Assembly (NCBI GenBank): GCA_964589935.1 | Contig: CAZPVD010000003.1 | Location: 62,001 to 126,000, forward strand | Reading direction: 5' to 3' | From: VHCN01 sp964589935 | GTDB lineage: Bacteria > Verrucomicrobiota > Verrucomicrobiia > Limisphaerales > VHCN01 | Length of the DNA stretch: 64,000 nt | Shown here: positions 55,170-63,735 of the stretch, piece by piece | Layout: each line of letters opens with the position of its first letter | How positions within the stretch are numbered: the stretch's first letter is position 1 | Position numbers and translations under genes: made by a program | Notes under the pieces: model-generated | Seen by the model: only the letters and a program-made list of their open reading frames with translations | Databases searched by the model: none | Told to the model about the DNA's origin: nothing

Positions 55170-57412
55170 GCGGTTTCGAGCTGCTTCTGTAACTCGCGGT
55201 GGTTCACCTTCCCCGTGCCGAGCTTGGGGATTTCCTTCACGGCCTTGATTTCGCGCGGCACGCAGAGGTTGGAGAGGCCCTTGGCCTTGATCGCTTCGCG
55301 CAGTTCGCCAAGTTGCATTCGCGGTTCGTTCGTCACGGCGATGAGTTTCTCGCCCTTGTCCACGTCGGGCACGGCGATGACGGCGACGGCGCAGCGCAAG
55401 CCGTAGTGCGGGAACGCGCCGGCGAGCGCGTCCTCGACGGCGGTGAGACTTACCATCTCGCCGCTGACCTTGGCAAAGCGCTTCATGCGGCCGCGGATGC
55501 TCAGGAAGCCCTCGGCGTCCACGCTCACGATGTCGCCGGTGTCATACCAGCCGCCGTGCGACTTGAACTTCGCGTCGGCGTCAGCGTTCACGTAGCCGCG
55601 CATCACATTCGGCCCGCGCACATACAATCGCCCGCCGCCCTCGACGCCTTCGACGGGTTCGAGCTTGAGTTCCATTCCGGGCAGCAGTTTCCCAACCGTG
55701 CCCCAGCGCGGCGCGAGCGGCGTGTTGACGCACACGCACGGCGCGCATTCGGTCGCGCCGTAGCCTTCGAGGATTCGGATGCCGAATTTCTGCGACCACG
55801 TTTGCGCGGTGGCTTCCTGCAATTTCTCCGCCGCGGCGAAGAGATAGCGCAGGCTTCGGAAGTCGTAGGCGTGCGCCTTGCGCGCGTAGCCGTTGAGGAA
55901 CGTGTTCGTGCTGAGGAAGACGGTGCAGTTGGCCTCATACACGACGCTCGGCACGACGCGGTAATGCAGCGGCGACGGGTAAAGAAACACATACATGCCG
56001 CGCACGAGCGGCAGGAATGTGCCCACCACAAGCCCGAAGCTGTGGAAGAGCGGCAGGCAATTGAAGATGCGGTCGCGGTCGTTGAGGTCGGTGACGGCGA
56101 GCATCTGCCGCACGTTTGCGAGGATGTTTTGATGCGACAGTTCGACGCCTTTCGGAACGCCTTCGGAACCGCTCGTGAAGAGCACGACGGCGGCGTCAGT
56201 GGGATTGCAAGTTGCGGAATGCGGCTTGAGCTTGAAAAATGCGCGAAGAAACGCGGAGAACTTCATCAACGGCGTGATGCCGGCGCGCACGTCCTCCAAA
56301 TAAATCATCTCAATGCCCGCTCCGATGAGCGGCTCGGTCTTGAGCCGCGCGCGTTCGAGGAAGGCGCGCGAAGTGATAATCTGTTTGATGCCCGAGAGCT
56401 GGCAGCACGAGAGCATCACCGTCGGGCCGGTGGAATAATTCAGCACCGCCGGCACCTTGCCGAGCGACCACAACGCGAGCACCGAGACGGGCAGACTGTT
56501 CACGTTCGGCAGCAGCACGCCGATGCGCGGAGCAGGTTCTGTTGGACGAACAGCGTAGCCAGAAGGGACAATTTCAGCCTGAGCCTTTGCGTGAATCACG
56601 AATGGCTCAGCCTCCATTCTGGTGTGCTGTCCATTGTTGTCGTTGGAATTGATTCCAAGTCTGTTTCCCAATCGTTTCGTCAGCACATCCACGCCGACCA
56701 TGAGCTTGCGATACGTGAGCTCGGTGAAGCTGGCGTCTTCGAGCACGACGTGGCCGGGCTGGTTCGCGGCGGCTTCGGCGACCGCGCTCAACACGTCGCG
56801 CGGGCCAAACTCCATCTCGGTCTGGAACTGCTGCTCCACCAGTTTGTCGCGGAGCCAAGTGGTGAGAGTCGTGCGCGCCTGCGCGGTGCCGGCGTGCTCC
56901 AGCTTCGGCGGTGTGAGCAGTTCGCTGAAGTGGACGCTCACGCGCGGGAACATTTTCTTCCAGCCCGGCTGACGTGAAAACGGGAACCGCGCCGCGCCAC
57001 GCAAGTAAGCGGTGATGACTTTTGCATTCGTCTTGTGCAGCAAAAATCCAGTGCCGTCGAAGAGCTTCATCAGCGCGCCCGTGTCGGACAGCCGGCCCTC
57101 GGGGAAGAGCACGAGGCGCCCGCCGGCGTTGAGGAACTCCGCCATGCGCTTGACCGCGTAGGGCGACGCGGGGTCCACGGGAAACGTGTGGCGGTTGACC
57201 ATCACGAAGCGATGCACCGGGCTGACGCGCGACGCCGGCTCGCTCGTCACGAAGCGCCAGTCGTCGTCGAGGCACACGTAGAGCAGCAGCCAGTCGAACC
57301 ACGAGACGTGATTCGGCAGCAGCAGCACCGGGCCGGGCGCGGAAAGCGCGCCGGTGTTGAACGCGCGGAAACGGCACCACACGCGCAGCAGGAGGCGGAA
57401 GAATGTTTTCAT
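55166..57412 (-). CDS. aas: Aas: 2-acyl-glycerophospho-ethanolamine acyltransferase / acyl-ACP synthetase
   Basis: The 748-residue protein aligns in order with E. coli Aas. The PlsC-type acyltransferase (about 1-200) has NHVSWFD, FPEGR and GTGFLLHKT. The AMP-forming ligase (about 210-745) has LFTSGSEGVPKGVELSH, LPLFHSFGLVVGTFLPL, EGYGATECAPC, YDTGDIV and GRMKRFAKVSGEMVSL, with a C-terminal Lys in GTGKVNHREL. Aas reacylates lysophospholipid on the inner leaflet. A segment of about 40 residues (from about 250) absent from E. coli Aas lies between RKL and RIGVLLPN. The ATG overlaps the lnt stop as ATGA. Confidence 0.93.
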   Translation of the reverse strand: MKTFFRLLLRVWCRFRAFNTGALSAPGPVLLLPNHVSWFDWLLLYVCLDDDWRFVTSEPASRVSPVHRFVMVNRHTFPVDPASPYAVKRMAEFLNAGGRLVLFPEGRLSDTGALMKLFDGTGFLLHKTNAKVITAYLRGAARFPFSRQPGWKKMFPRVSVHFSELLTPPKLEHAGTAQARTTLTTWLRDKLVEQQFQTEMEFGPRDVLSAVAEAAANQPGHVVLEDASFTELTYRKLMVGVDVLTKRLGNRLGINSNDNNGQHTRMEAEPFVIHAKAQAEIVPSGYAVRPTEPAPRIGVLLPNVNSLPVSVLALWSLGKVPAVLNYSTGPTVMLSCCQLSGIKQIITSRAFLERARLKTEPLIGAGIEMIYLEDVRAGITPLMKFSAFLRAFFKLKPHSATCNPTDAAVVLFTSGSEGVPKGVELSHQNILANVRQMLAVTDLNDRDRIFNCLPLFHSFGLVVGTFLPLVRGMYVFLYPSPLHYRVVPSVVYEANCTVFLSTNTFLNGYARKAHAYDFRSLRYLFAAAEKLQEATAQTWSQKFGIRILEGYGATECAPCVCVNTPLAPRWGTVGKLLPGMELKLEPVEGVEGGGRLYVRGPNVMRGYVNADADAKFKSHGGWYDTGDIVSVDAEGFLSIRGRMKRFAKVSGEMVSLTAVEDALAGAFPHYGLRCAVAVIAVPDVDKGEKLIAVTNEPRMQLGELREAIKAKGLSNLCVPREIKAVKEIPKLGTGKVNHRELQKQLETA
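56533..56660. other. Insertion of unusual composition in aas
   Basis: This part of aas encodes about 40 residues without a counterpart in E. coli Aas and is visibly less GC-rich than the gene around it. It contains small palindromes: CTGAGCC and GGCTCAG with CGTGA and TCACG inside (56579-56610), and CTGTT with AACAG (about 56539-56553). It looks like an in-frame insertion but I see no 7-base period. Confidence 0.5.
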
Positions 57413-58863
57413 TTCAGATTTGCGATTTGCGATTTGCGGCTGAAACGCTGGCGAAGTCCCTCAAACAAGGTCCACGCAAACACGCCCCACGCGATGATGA
57501 CGCAGGGCCAGACGAGGTAGCGGTCGGAAGGCAACGTCCTCATCTTTTGCCGCGGCGAATTCAGCGTCAACGAGCCTGAAAACGACTCGCCTTGCCCCGG
57601 AAATGGCGCGGTGGCGAGCACCGTGCCGCTGGCGTTCACGAGCTGCGAGATGCCGGAACTGGCGACGCGCAGGATCGGCACACCGTATTCCGCGGCACGC
57701 ACGGGTGCGACGCGCGCGTGCAGGCGGTGCTGATATTCGCCCCATTCAATTTCATCAGCCGTCGGCACGATGAGCGCCTGTGCGCCCTGCCGGATGAGTT
57801 CGTCCGTGACGCGGGTGAAACTCAAGTCGTAGCAGATGCACAAACCGATTTTGCCCCACGGCGAGTCCCACACACGTTGCTGCGGCGCTGGCAGGCCGTC
57901 GGCCATGAACTGCACCGGCTGCGTCTTGGCCTGCTTGAAAACTATCTCACCCGTCGGCGCGACGACGAACACGGTGTTGTAGAAAACGTCCCGCGCGACG
58001 ATGTCCTTGCCGCCGGTGATGAGAAAGACGTGGTTCGCCCGGCACCACGCCTGCACCCGCTCCGGCACCGGCCCGTCGAAGGTCAATTCGCTCGTGACGA
58101 ACAGCTCGGCCTTCGGATGTTTCTGTCGCGCCTTTTCGAGCGCGTCGAGCACGACGAGGTCGTGCTCGTGCTCGATTTGCACGGCGGCAACGTTTACACT
58201 GTGCGTTATAGGCAATCGCCCGCTCATTCGCGGCAAGATCAAGCCAAGCACAATGAGAATGGCTAAAATGATGGCAGACGCAGTATTGGCCAAACCCTGC
58301 CAAGTCGTTTTTCTGCGGAAATTATGGATTGCCACCACCGCGAAAACCATCAGCCAAAAGGCCACACCATACATCCCGCCAAAAGCCCAAACTATCATCG
58401 GCATTTCCGAAAACGCATAACCCGGCGTAAGCCACGTGAAGCGCAGCGGATAGAGTTCGCCGCGGAAAAACTCGAAGCCCGTCCACAGGAACGGCGCGAG
58501 CCAGCACGCGGCCTTTGCGCCGAGCCGCACGCGCACGAAACGCAGCGTCACGAGGAACAGGCCGATCCAGAACGCCAGCACCATCCACAGCGCCAGCGCG
58601 CTGAACTTGAAGATCGTGAAGAAAAACCACACGTGCGGCACGTAGGCCGCCAGCGCGACCGCGACGCCTGTCCAGAACGCCTGCCGCGCCGTGGCGGCTT
58701 CGGAGAGCCGGAACAAGCCGTAGACCCAGCCGACGATGACGAAGGCGAGCACCGGCACCGCGTAGGCGATGTGAAACGACGCGACCGCGATTGCCGCGAA
58801 CAAAACGCGCTGCCTCGCCGGAAGCGGCGTGAATGCGGGCGTTGTTGTGGCGGCGGCATTCAT
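57409..58863 (-). CDS. lnt: Apolipoprotein N-acyltransferase (Lnt-type)
   Basis: Lnt adds the third acyl chain to lipoproteins in the periplasm, taking it from a phospholipid. The 484-residue protein has about six membrane helices in the first 215 residues. A carbon-nitrogen-hydrolase domain follows (about 222-440), then a last helix (about 450-468). Triad candidates are Glu259 (VTSEL), Lys310 or Lys313 (VFKQAKTQP) and Cys344 (LCICYDLSF). CYD replaces the usual CYE, and the Lys region differs from classical Lnt, so it may be a sister branch. Its ATG overlaps the lplT stop and its stop overlaps the aas start. The last codons (RKSQIANLK) come from a 7-base tandem repeat. Confidence 0.85.
   Translation of the reverse strand: MNAAATTTPAFTPLPARQRVLFAAIAVASFHIAYAVPVLAFVIVGWVYGLFRLSEAATARQAFWTGVAVALAAYVPHVWFFFTIFKFSALALWMVLAFWIGLFLVTLRFVRVRLGAKAACWLAPFLWTGFEFFRGELYPLRFTWLTPGYAFSEMPMIVWAFGGMYGVAFWLMVFAVVAIHNFRRKTTWQGLANTASAIILAILIVLGLILPRMSGRLPITHSVNVAAVQIEHEHDLVVLDALEKARQKHPKAELFVTSELTFDGPVPERVQAWCRANHVFLITGGKDIVARDVFYNTVFVVAPTGEIVFKQAKTQPVQFMADGLPAPQQRVWDSPWGKIGLCICYDLSFTRVTDELIRQGAQALIVPTADEIEWGEYQHRLHARVAPVRAAEYGVPILRVASSGISQLVNASGTVLATAPFPGQGESFSGSLTLNSPRQKMRTLPSDRYLVWPCVIIAWGVFAWTLFEGLRQRFSRKSQIANLK
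57412..57445. repeat. 7-base tandem repeat at the lnt/aas junction
   Basis: Three units of GATTTGC (57417-57437) are flanked by TTTCAG (57412-57417) and its complement CTGAAA (57440-57445). On the minus strand it encodes the last residues of Lnt and reaches the ATGA overlap with aas, so it also covers the aas ribosome-binding region. Confidence 0.75.
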
Positions 58864-60086
58864 GCGGACTTCGCCTGCGTTGGCGGAATGCGCAGCAGCG
58901 TGACGGCGATGAACACGAGCGCGGCGAGGCCGAGGAAGACGCCGGGAGCGGTGGAGCCGAACTTCACTGCGAACCACACGAGCACGCCGCTCGCGCTCAT
59001 CGAGAGGTTCTCCAGAAAGTTCTGGCAGGCGATGGTCTTGCCGAGCTTCGCCGGGTCGCTCTCGGCCTGGAGGGCGGCGTTGAGCGGGATGAGGAACAGC
59101 CCCGCGAAAAGGCCAGTGACGATGAGCGCTCCGACGGCCACGCCGCGCTGCGTGAGGAAGCCCAGCGTGGCGATCACGAGCGCGAGCGTCCAGCCGTAGC
59201 GCTGCGTCCAGTGCAGCTCGCCGACTTGGTGGAATTGTCCGGCGAGCATGCTGCCGATCATCACGCCGACAGCAAGCCACAGGCCGAGCAGCGCGATGGC
59301 AGTGTTGGGATTCGCCTCGTGCTTGAAGCCGAGTGTCTCAAGTCCCCACGGGTTGAAGTTCATCTTCATCACCGAGCCGCACACCCAGAAGATCGCCGTG
59401 CCGAGGAGAATTTTGCCGAGGCGTTTGTGACTGAGCAGTCCGCCGAAGTGTCCGAAGAATTCGCCCGCGGAATCGCGGAAGCGCACGCCCTCGTTGTGCG
59501 GCGTGACGGTCATGCAGGCGTTGAGCGCGAGCGCGGCGGCATAGAGGCCGAGCAGCACGCCGTAGCACGTCTGCGGCGGGAAATGGTCGATCATCCGCGC
59601 GCCACCGAGCGCGCCGAGCAGGATCGAGAGGAGCGTGAGCATCTCGACGGTGCCGTTGGCCTTCACGAGGCGCTCCGTCGGGAGGATTTCCGGCAGGATG
59701 CCGTATTTCGCCGGCCCATACACGCACGCGCCGATGCCGATGATGAAGTAGCCGACTCCCTGCCACGCCATGTCGCGCGAGCCGAGCGCGAGGCTTGCGA
59801 CGGCGAGCAGCGCGCCGAGGAACTTGACCGCATTCCCGCCGAGCAGCCAGCGCGTCTTGGCGAAGCGGTCGTTCAAGTAGCCCGTCACCGGGCCAAGCAG
59901 CACGTAGGGAATGAAGAGCAGGCTCGGATAAATCGCGTTCGCGCTTTGATACGCGGCGTCACTGATCGCGCCATCGCGCTTGAGGAACGTGAGCTGCCCG
60001 ATGATGACGGCGAGCACGAACTGGTCGCCGAACGCGCTGAGGGACTGGCTCGCCAGCAGCAGGAGATAGTTGCGCGGAAGGGTCAT
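58860..60086 (-). CDS. lplT: Lysophospholipid transporter LplT
   Basis: The 408-residue protein is a major-facilitator transporter matching E. coli LplT. Both share SAFGD near the start, the central PAKYGILPEILPTERLVKAN segment followed by a glycine-rich helix, and PLNAALQ with C-Q-N-F-L-E-N near the end. LplT flips lysophosphatidyl-ethanolamine and related lipids from the outer to the inner leaflet of the inner membrane for reacylation by Aas. About twelve hydrophobic helices are visible. It is the first gene of the minus-strand operon; its stop overlaps the lnt start by four bases. The promoter should lie in the 144-base gap to the divergent GIDE-LemA gene. Confidence 0.92.
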   Translation of the reverse strand: MTLPRNYLLLLASQSLSAFGDQFVLAVIIGQLTFLKRDGAISDAAYQSANAIYPSLLFIPYVLLGPVTGYLNDRFAKTRWLLGGNAVKFLGALLAVASLALGSRDMAWQGVGYFIIGIGACVYGPAKYGILPEILPTERLVKANGTVEMLTLLSILLGALGGARMIDHFPPQTCYGVLLGLYAAALALNACMTVTPHNEGVRFRDSAGEFFGHFGGLLSHKRLGKILLGTAIFWVCGSVMKMNFNPWGLETLGFKHEANPNTAIALLGLWLAVGVMIGSMLAGQFHQVGELHWTQRYGWTLALVIATLGFLTQRGVAVGALIVTGLFAGLFLIPLNAALQAESDPAKLGKTIACQNFLENLSMSASGVLVWFAVKFGSTAPGVFLGLAALVFIAVTLLRIPPTQAKSA

Positions 60087-60230
60087 TTGCTGCGGGCATT
60101 ACAGGCGAATCCCTCGCGGAAGGCAACGGCGCGGAGCATCGAAAAAACTTCGGCCGATTCCAAACAAATCGAAATTGTGGAACCGCCGCGCGCTCGACTC
60201 GCGCTCGCCGTGACGCTAGCCTCGCCGTCC

Positions 60231-61571
60231 ATGAACGACTTCGCCGCCTTTGCGCCGTGGCTGCCGGCGCTTGGCGGCGTGCTGGCGCTGCTGTGCCTGT
60301 GGGGCGCGATGAGCGCGGGCCGGCGGAAGCGCCTCGTGGACAACCTGCCCACGTCCAAGACCACGGGCGTATTCATCGGCCTCGTCGAGTTGAAGGGCAC
60401 GGCGGAAACCGGCGAACCACTCACGAGCTTTCTCGCCGAGGCGAAGTGCGTCCACTACGAGTGGAGCGTCGAGGAGCACTGGTCGCGCACCGTCACGGAG
60501 ACTTACACCGACAGCGAGGGCAAGACGCAGACGCGCACACGCCACGAGAGCGGCTGGACCACCGTGGCCAGCGGCGGCGAGACGGCGGGTGCATTTTATT
60601 TGCAGGATGATTGCGGCTACCTTCTTGTGCGCCCCGAGGGCGCAAAGCTCGAACCTGCGGACGTCTTCAACGAATTCTGCACGCCGTTCAACTCGCTTTA
60701 CTACGGCAAAGGCCCGGCGTTCGCCGTCGCCGATTCGGATCATCAGCGGCGTTTTCACGAAGCCGCCATCCCGTTGCACGCGCCGCTTTACCTGATGGGC
60801 CAGTCGCGCGAGCGCGAGGACGTCGTCGCGCCGGAAATCGCCTACGACAAAGCAGCGCCGATGTTCCTCATCTCGACGCGCAGCGAGGAACAGATCAGTT
60901 CCGGCTTCGGCTGGGCCTTCTGGGGTTGGGGCATTTTTGGTTTTCTGCTCGCGGTGGGCGCGCTGATCGGACGCGACGCGGCGATGCAACTCGACCTCGC
61001 TGCGCGCTGGCCGTGGTATCTCCTGCCGGCCTTCGGTTACTTCGCCGCCGCCGGGCTGGCGTGGGTTTGGATGGTGTTCAACAGCCTCGTGGACCTGCGC
61101 CAGCGCGTGCGTCAGGGCTGGTCGCAGGTGGACGTGCAGCTCAAGCGCCGGCACGATCTCATTCCCAATCTCGTCAACATCGTGAAGGGCCTGCGCGACC
61201 ACGAGGCGAAGCTCCAAACCGGCCTCGTCGAACTGCGCGCGCAGCTCGACGCCACGCCGCCGGGCGTCGCCGGGCCGGACTACCACGCGTGCTCGAACAT
61301 CCTCATCGCGGTGAAGGAGGCGTATCCCGAACTTGTTGCGCAGGATTCATTCGCAAAATTGCAGAAGGAACTTGTGGACACCGAGCAGCGCATCGCGCTG
61401 GCGCGCGGCTACTTCAACGAAATCGCCACGCACTACAACACGCGGCTGGAGGTCGTGCCCGACCGCTTCATCGCGCTGCTCGCCAACCTCAAGCCGCAAA
61501 CGCTCATGCTGGCCGGCGACTTTGAGCGCGCGCCCGTCGAGGTGGATTTCGCCGACGGCCAGAAGAATTGA
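60231..61571 (+). CDS. GIDE-domain and LemA-domain fusion membrane protein
   Basis: The 446-residue protein starts with one membrane helix (about 8-28). A GIDE-type domain follows (about 35-215; GLVELKGTAETGEPLTSF, CVHYEWSVEEHWSR, FYLQDDCGYLLVRPEGAKL), related to the membrane domain of the mitochondrial MULAN ligase. Two more helices lie at about 225-247 and 259-282. A LemA domain ends the protein (about 290-440; LRQRVRQGWSQVDVQLKRRHDLIPNLV and R-L-E-V-V-P-D-R-F). In many bacteria these two domains are on separate neighbouring genes. The function is not established; a membrane-stress or envelope role is inferred. It is divergent from the lipid operon. Confidence 0.85.
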   Translation: MNDFAAFAPWLPALGGVLALLCLWGAMSAGRRKRLVDNLPTSKTTGVFIGLVELKGTAETGEPLTSFLAEAKCVHYEWSVEEHWSRTVTETYTDSEGKTQTRTRHESGWTTVASGGETAGAFYLQDDCGYLLVRPEGAKLEPADVFNEFCTPFNSLYYGKGPAFAVADSDHQRRFHEAAIPLHAPLYLMGQSREREDVVAPEIAYDKAAPMFLISTRSEEQISSGFGWAFWGWGIFGFLLAVGALIGRDAAMQLDLAARWPWYLLPAFGYFAAAGLAWVWMVFNSLVDLRQRVRQGWSQVDVQLKRRHDLIPNLVNIVKGLRDHEAKLQTGLVELRAQLDATPPGVAGPDYHACSNILIAVKEAYPELVAQDSFAKLQKELVDTEQRIALARGYFNEIATHYNTRLEVVPDRFIALLANLKPQTLMLAGDFERAPVEVDFADGQKN

Positions 61572-61574
61572 ACC

Positions 61575-61871
61575 ATGTCCCTTCCCGCCTTTCTGAAAAC
61601 ATCCGGTGACGCCGTGCTGCTCACGGTGAAGCTTCAGCCGCGCGCGTCGCGCGAGGAGATCGGCGAGCCGCTCGGCCACGCGTTGAAGATCAAGGTGACG
61701 GCGCCGCCGGTGGAATCCGCGGCCAACGAGGCGCTCTTGCGGCTGCTCGCGGACCGGCTCGACTGCCCGCGCGGCGCGGTGCGGCTCGTGCGCGGCCACA
61801 CGTCGCGGCAAAAGACTGTCGCCATCCGCGGTTTGACCGCGGAGGAAGTTGCGGTGCGGTTGGGCCGTTGA
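61575..61871 (+). CDS. DUF167 (YggU-family) protein
   Basis: The 98-residue protein matches the small DUF167 family: LTVKLQPRASREEIGE, the KVTAPPVESAANEALLRLLA core and VRGHTSRQKTV. The cellular function is unknown. It starts three bases after the stop of the GIDE-LemA gene, so they are surely co-transcribed. No signal peptide or membrane helix is present. Confidence 0.9.
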   Translation: MSLPAFLKTSGDAVLLTVKLQPRASREEIGEPLGHALKIKVTAPPVESAANEALLRLLADRLDCPRGAVRLVRGHTSRQKTVAIRGLTAEEVAVRLGR

Positions 61872-62026
61872 ATGCGGCTTCCACTGGAGCCGGATTTTCT
61901 CAGTGATGCAATGCGGAGGCCGCGAACTTTCCCCTCTCGATGTTTTTCGGGACGGAAGGTCGGGTGTTCACCTGAGTTTTAGCGCGCAGCGCGGTTGTTG
62001 GCCGGCGGCTTGCTTCCTTTGCATCC

Positions 62027-62581
62027 ATGAAAGTCGCTGTCTTCTTTGAACGGGACGGGGTTCTCAACCAGACACGCGTCGTGTGTGGACAACAGGTGCC
62101 GCCGATGACTTTTGATGAGTTTCATGTTCATGGCGAAGCCGCCGGGTTGTTGCAGCAGCTCAAGGATGCCGGTTACGTGCTCATCGTCACGACGAATCAG
62201 CCGCTCGTGTCCCGCGGCACGCTGCCGCGCCGCGAGCTTGACCTCATGCACAACCGCCTGCGCTGTTTGCTGCCGCTTGACGACATCCTTGTGTGCCCGC
62301 ACGAGGAGGGTGACCGATGCCCGTGCCGCAAGCCGCGCACCGGGCTGCTCATCGAGGCGGCGTTCAAATGGCATCTGGACCTCGAACACTCCTTCGTCGT
62401 GAGCGACAAGTGGCAGGACGCAGCGGCAGCGGGAGTCGCCGGCTGCACGTCCGTGCTCATCCGCTCGGTGTGGAACGGCGGCTGCCATCGCGATTTCATC
62501 GTGCCTTCCCTGACGGATGCGGTCGGAAAAATCCTGCAACTCCAAGTTCCTGACATGGCGCTCAAACGCTGCGTCGCATAA
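62027..62581 (+). CDS. HAD-IIIA (GmhB/histidinol-phosphatase-like) protein with altered nucleophile
   Basis: The 184-residue protein follows the GmhB layout. A first motif lies at the N-terminus, then VTTNQPLVSRG, a CPHEEGDRCPCRKP zinc/substrate loop and VVSDKWQDAAAAG. GmhB removes phosphate from heptose bisphosphate for LPS core synthesis; relatives act on histidinol phosphate. The first motif normally reads DRDGVLN, with the first Asp as nucleophile. Here it is FFERDGVLN, with Glu8 in that place and Asp10 kept. This would be expected to cripple normal phosphoenzyme formation, so it may be inactive or have another role. A read error cannot be excluded. Confidence 0.82.
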   Translation: MKVAVFFERDGVLNQTRVVCGQQVPPMTFDEFHVHGEAAGLLQQLKDAGYVLIVTTNQPLVSRGTLPRRELDLMHNRLRCLLPLDDILVCPHEEGDRCPCRKPRTGLLIEAAFKWHLDLEHSFVVSDKWQDAAAAGVAGCTSVLIRSVWNGGCHRDFIVPSLTDAVGKILQLQVPDMALKRCVA

Positions 62582-62732
62582 TGCCCGTGAAAAATTTCCC
62601 GCTCATGCGCGAAGATCACACAATGCCCCCGAATAGTTTAATCCCCGTCTTGTTTGTGGACGGTCAGGATGCGAAGTGGGCGCCGCGCGTGACGCCGTCC
62701 GAAAAGGCAGGGGCCGGATCGCGACGGGTGCG

Positions 62733-63677
62733 CTACTTTTTCTTGGACTTCGCCGATGACTCCTTTTTCGGCGGCTCTTCGGCCGCCGGTGGCGACGGAA
62801 GCGGGTCGCGCGGCAGTAGCAGAGGGTCAATGCGCGGGATGTCGTTCGTCGCGATGACTTGCCGCCCGCCTGCGACGAGGATGCGGTTCTCCGCGTCGGG
62901 CCGGAGAGCCGGCCGTCCCCTTTCCCCGTCGTAAGTCTGCCGGAGCACCAGCTCGCCGTCGGGAGTCACCACGCAGTGTGTGAAGGCGCGCCTGTGGGAT
63001 TGGTAAAGCACGTGGAGGTTGTTGAGCCGGTCCACTTGCGCCTCGGGCGCCGTAAACGGGAAATACTGCCCGATGGACTGCACCTTGATGATCTCGGCGT
63101 CCGCCGGGTCGGTGACGCGGTAATAAAGGCGGATCTCCTTTGGAGTCCGAAGTTGCATCAGCGTGTATCTGCGCAGCACTGGCGCCGAGACGGTTTCACC
63201 GCGAACAGGCATCCCGACTTCCTGCTCCCACAACTTGAATCCGCGCACGATCTCGAACCGGAACGCGTCGTTCCACGTCATTTCCTTCTGCAATTCGGCC
63301 ACGCGCAGCGTTGCCGTCACCGAGTAAAAGCCCAGCCGCGCCAGGTCGAAACACGGCGCGATGTCGAATTTGCGCGTCACTGTGACGCCGTTCCCGATCG
63401 TCATGCTGCCCGGTGACGCCAGCGGCTTGAGCGGCACCACCGACTTCTTTTCGAGCGAGGACACACGCAGCGAAAGCCAGTCCACGTCATCACGGAACTC
63501 GAGCGGAATCCCGGAACGGTTCGTGATGCGCACCTCGACCACCAGCGGCTCGCCGGAGAGGAAAACATCCTGCGGGGCGGTCACTTCAACGATGACCACC
63601 TGGTTTTTGGCGGCCGGTGCGGCATTGCCCGGCAATACCGTCAGCGCAAGACCCAACGCGCAAATGAGAAACTTCAT
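62733..63677 (-). CDS. Exported protein of unknown function
   Basis: I recognise no family in this 314-residue protein. A signal peptide (about 1-20, ending near GNAAPA) precedes a beta-rich region with a possible immunoglobulin-like domain at about 25-150 (VFLSGEPLVVEVRITNRSGI). A second domain of about 115 residues includes LYYRVTDPADAE and YDGERGRPALRPDAENRILV. The tail is Pro/Lys/Ser-rich and very basic (ending KKESSAKSKKK). It is convergent with the HAD gene with 151 bases between the stops. A partial gene lies upstream on the same strand. Confidence 0.75.
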   Translation of the reverse strand: MKFLICALGLALTVLPGNAAPAAKNQVVIVEVTAPQDVFLSGEPLVVEVRITNRSGIPLEFRDDVDWLSLRVSSLEKKSVVPLKPLASPGSMTIGNGVTVTRKFDIAPCFDLARLGFYSVTATLRVAELQKEMTWNDAFRFEIVRGFKLWEQEVGMPVRGETVSAPVLRRYTLMQLRTPKEIRLYYRVTDPADAEIIKVQSIGQYFPFTAPEAQVDRLNNLHVLYQSHRRAFTHCVVTPDGELVLRQTYDGERGRPALRPDAENRILVAGGRQVIATNDIPRIDPLLLPRDPLPSPPAAEEPPKKESSAKSKKK

Positions 63678-63735
63678 GCGTGTCGCAGTCTAGCCGTCGC
63701 GCCCCTCCGCGCAAGCCGCAAAAGGCGCGGCGGTT

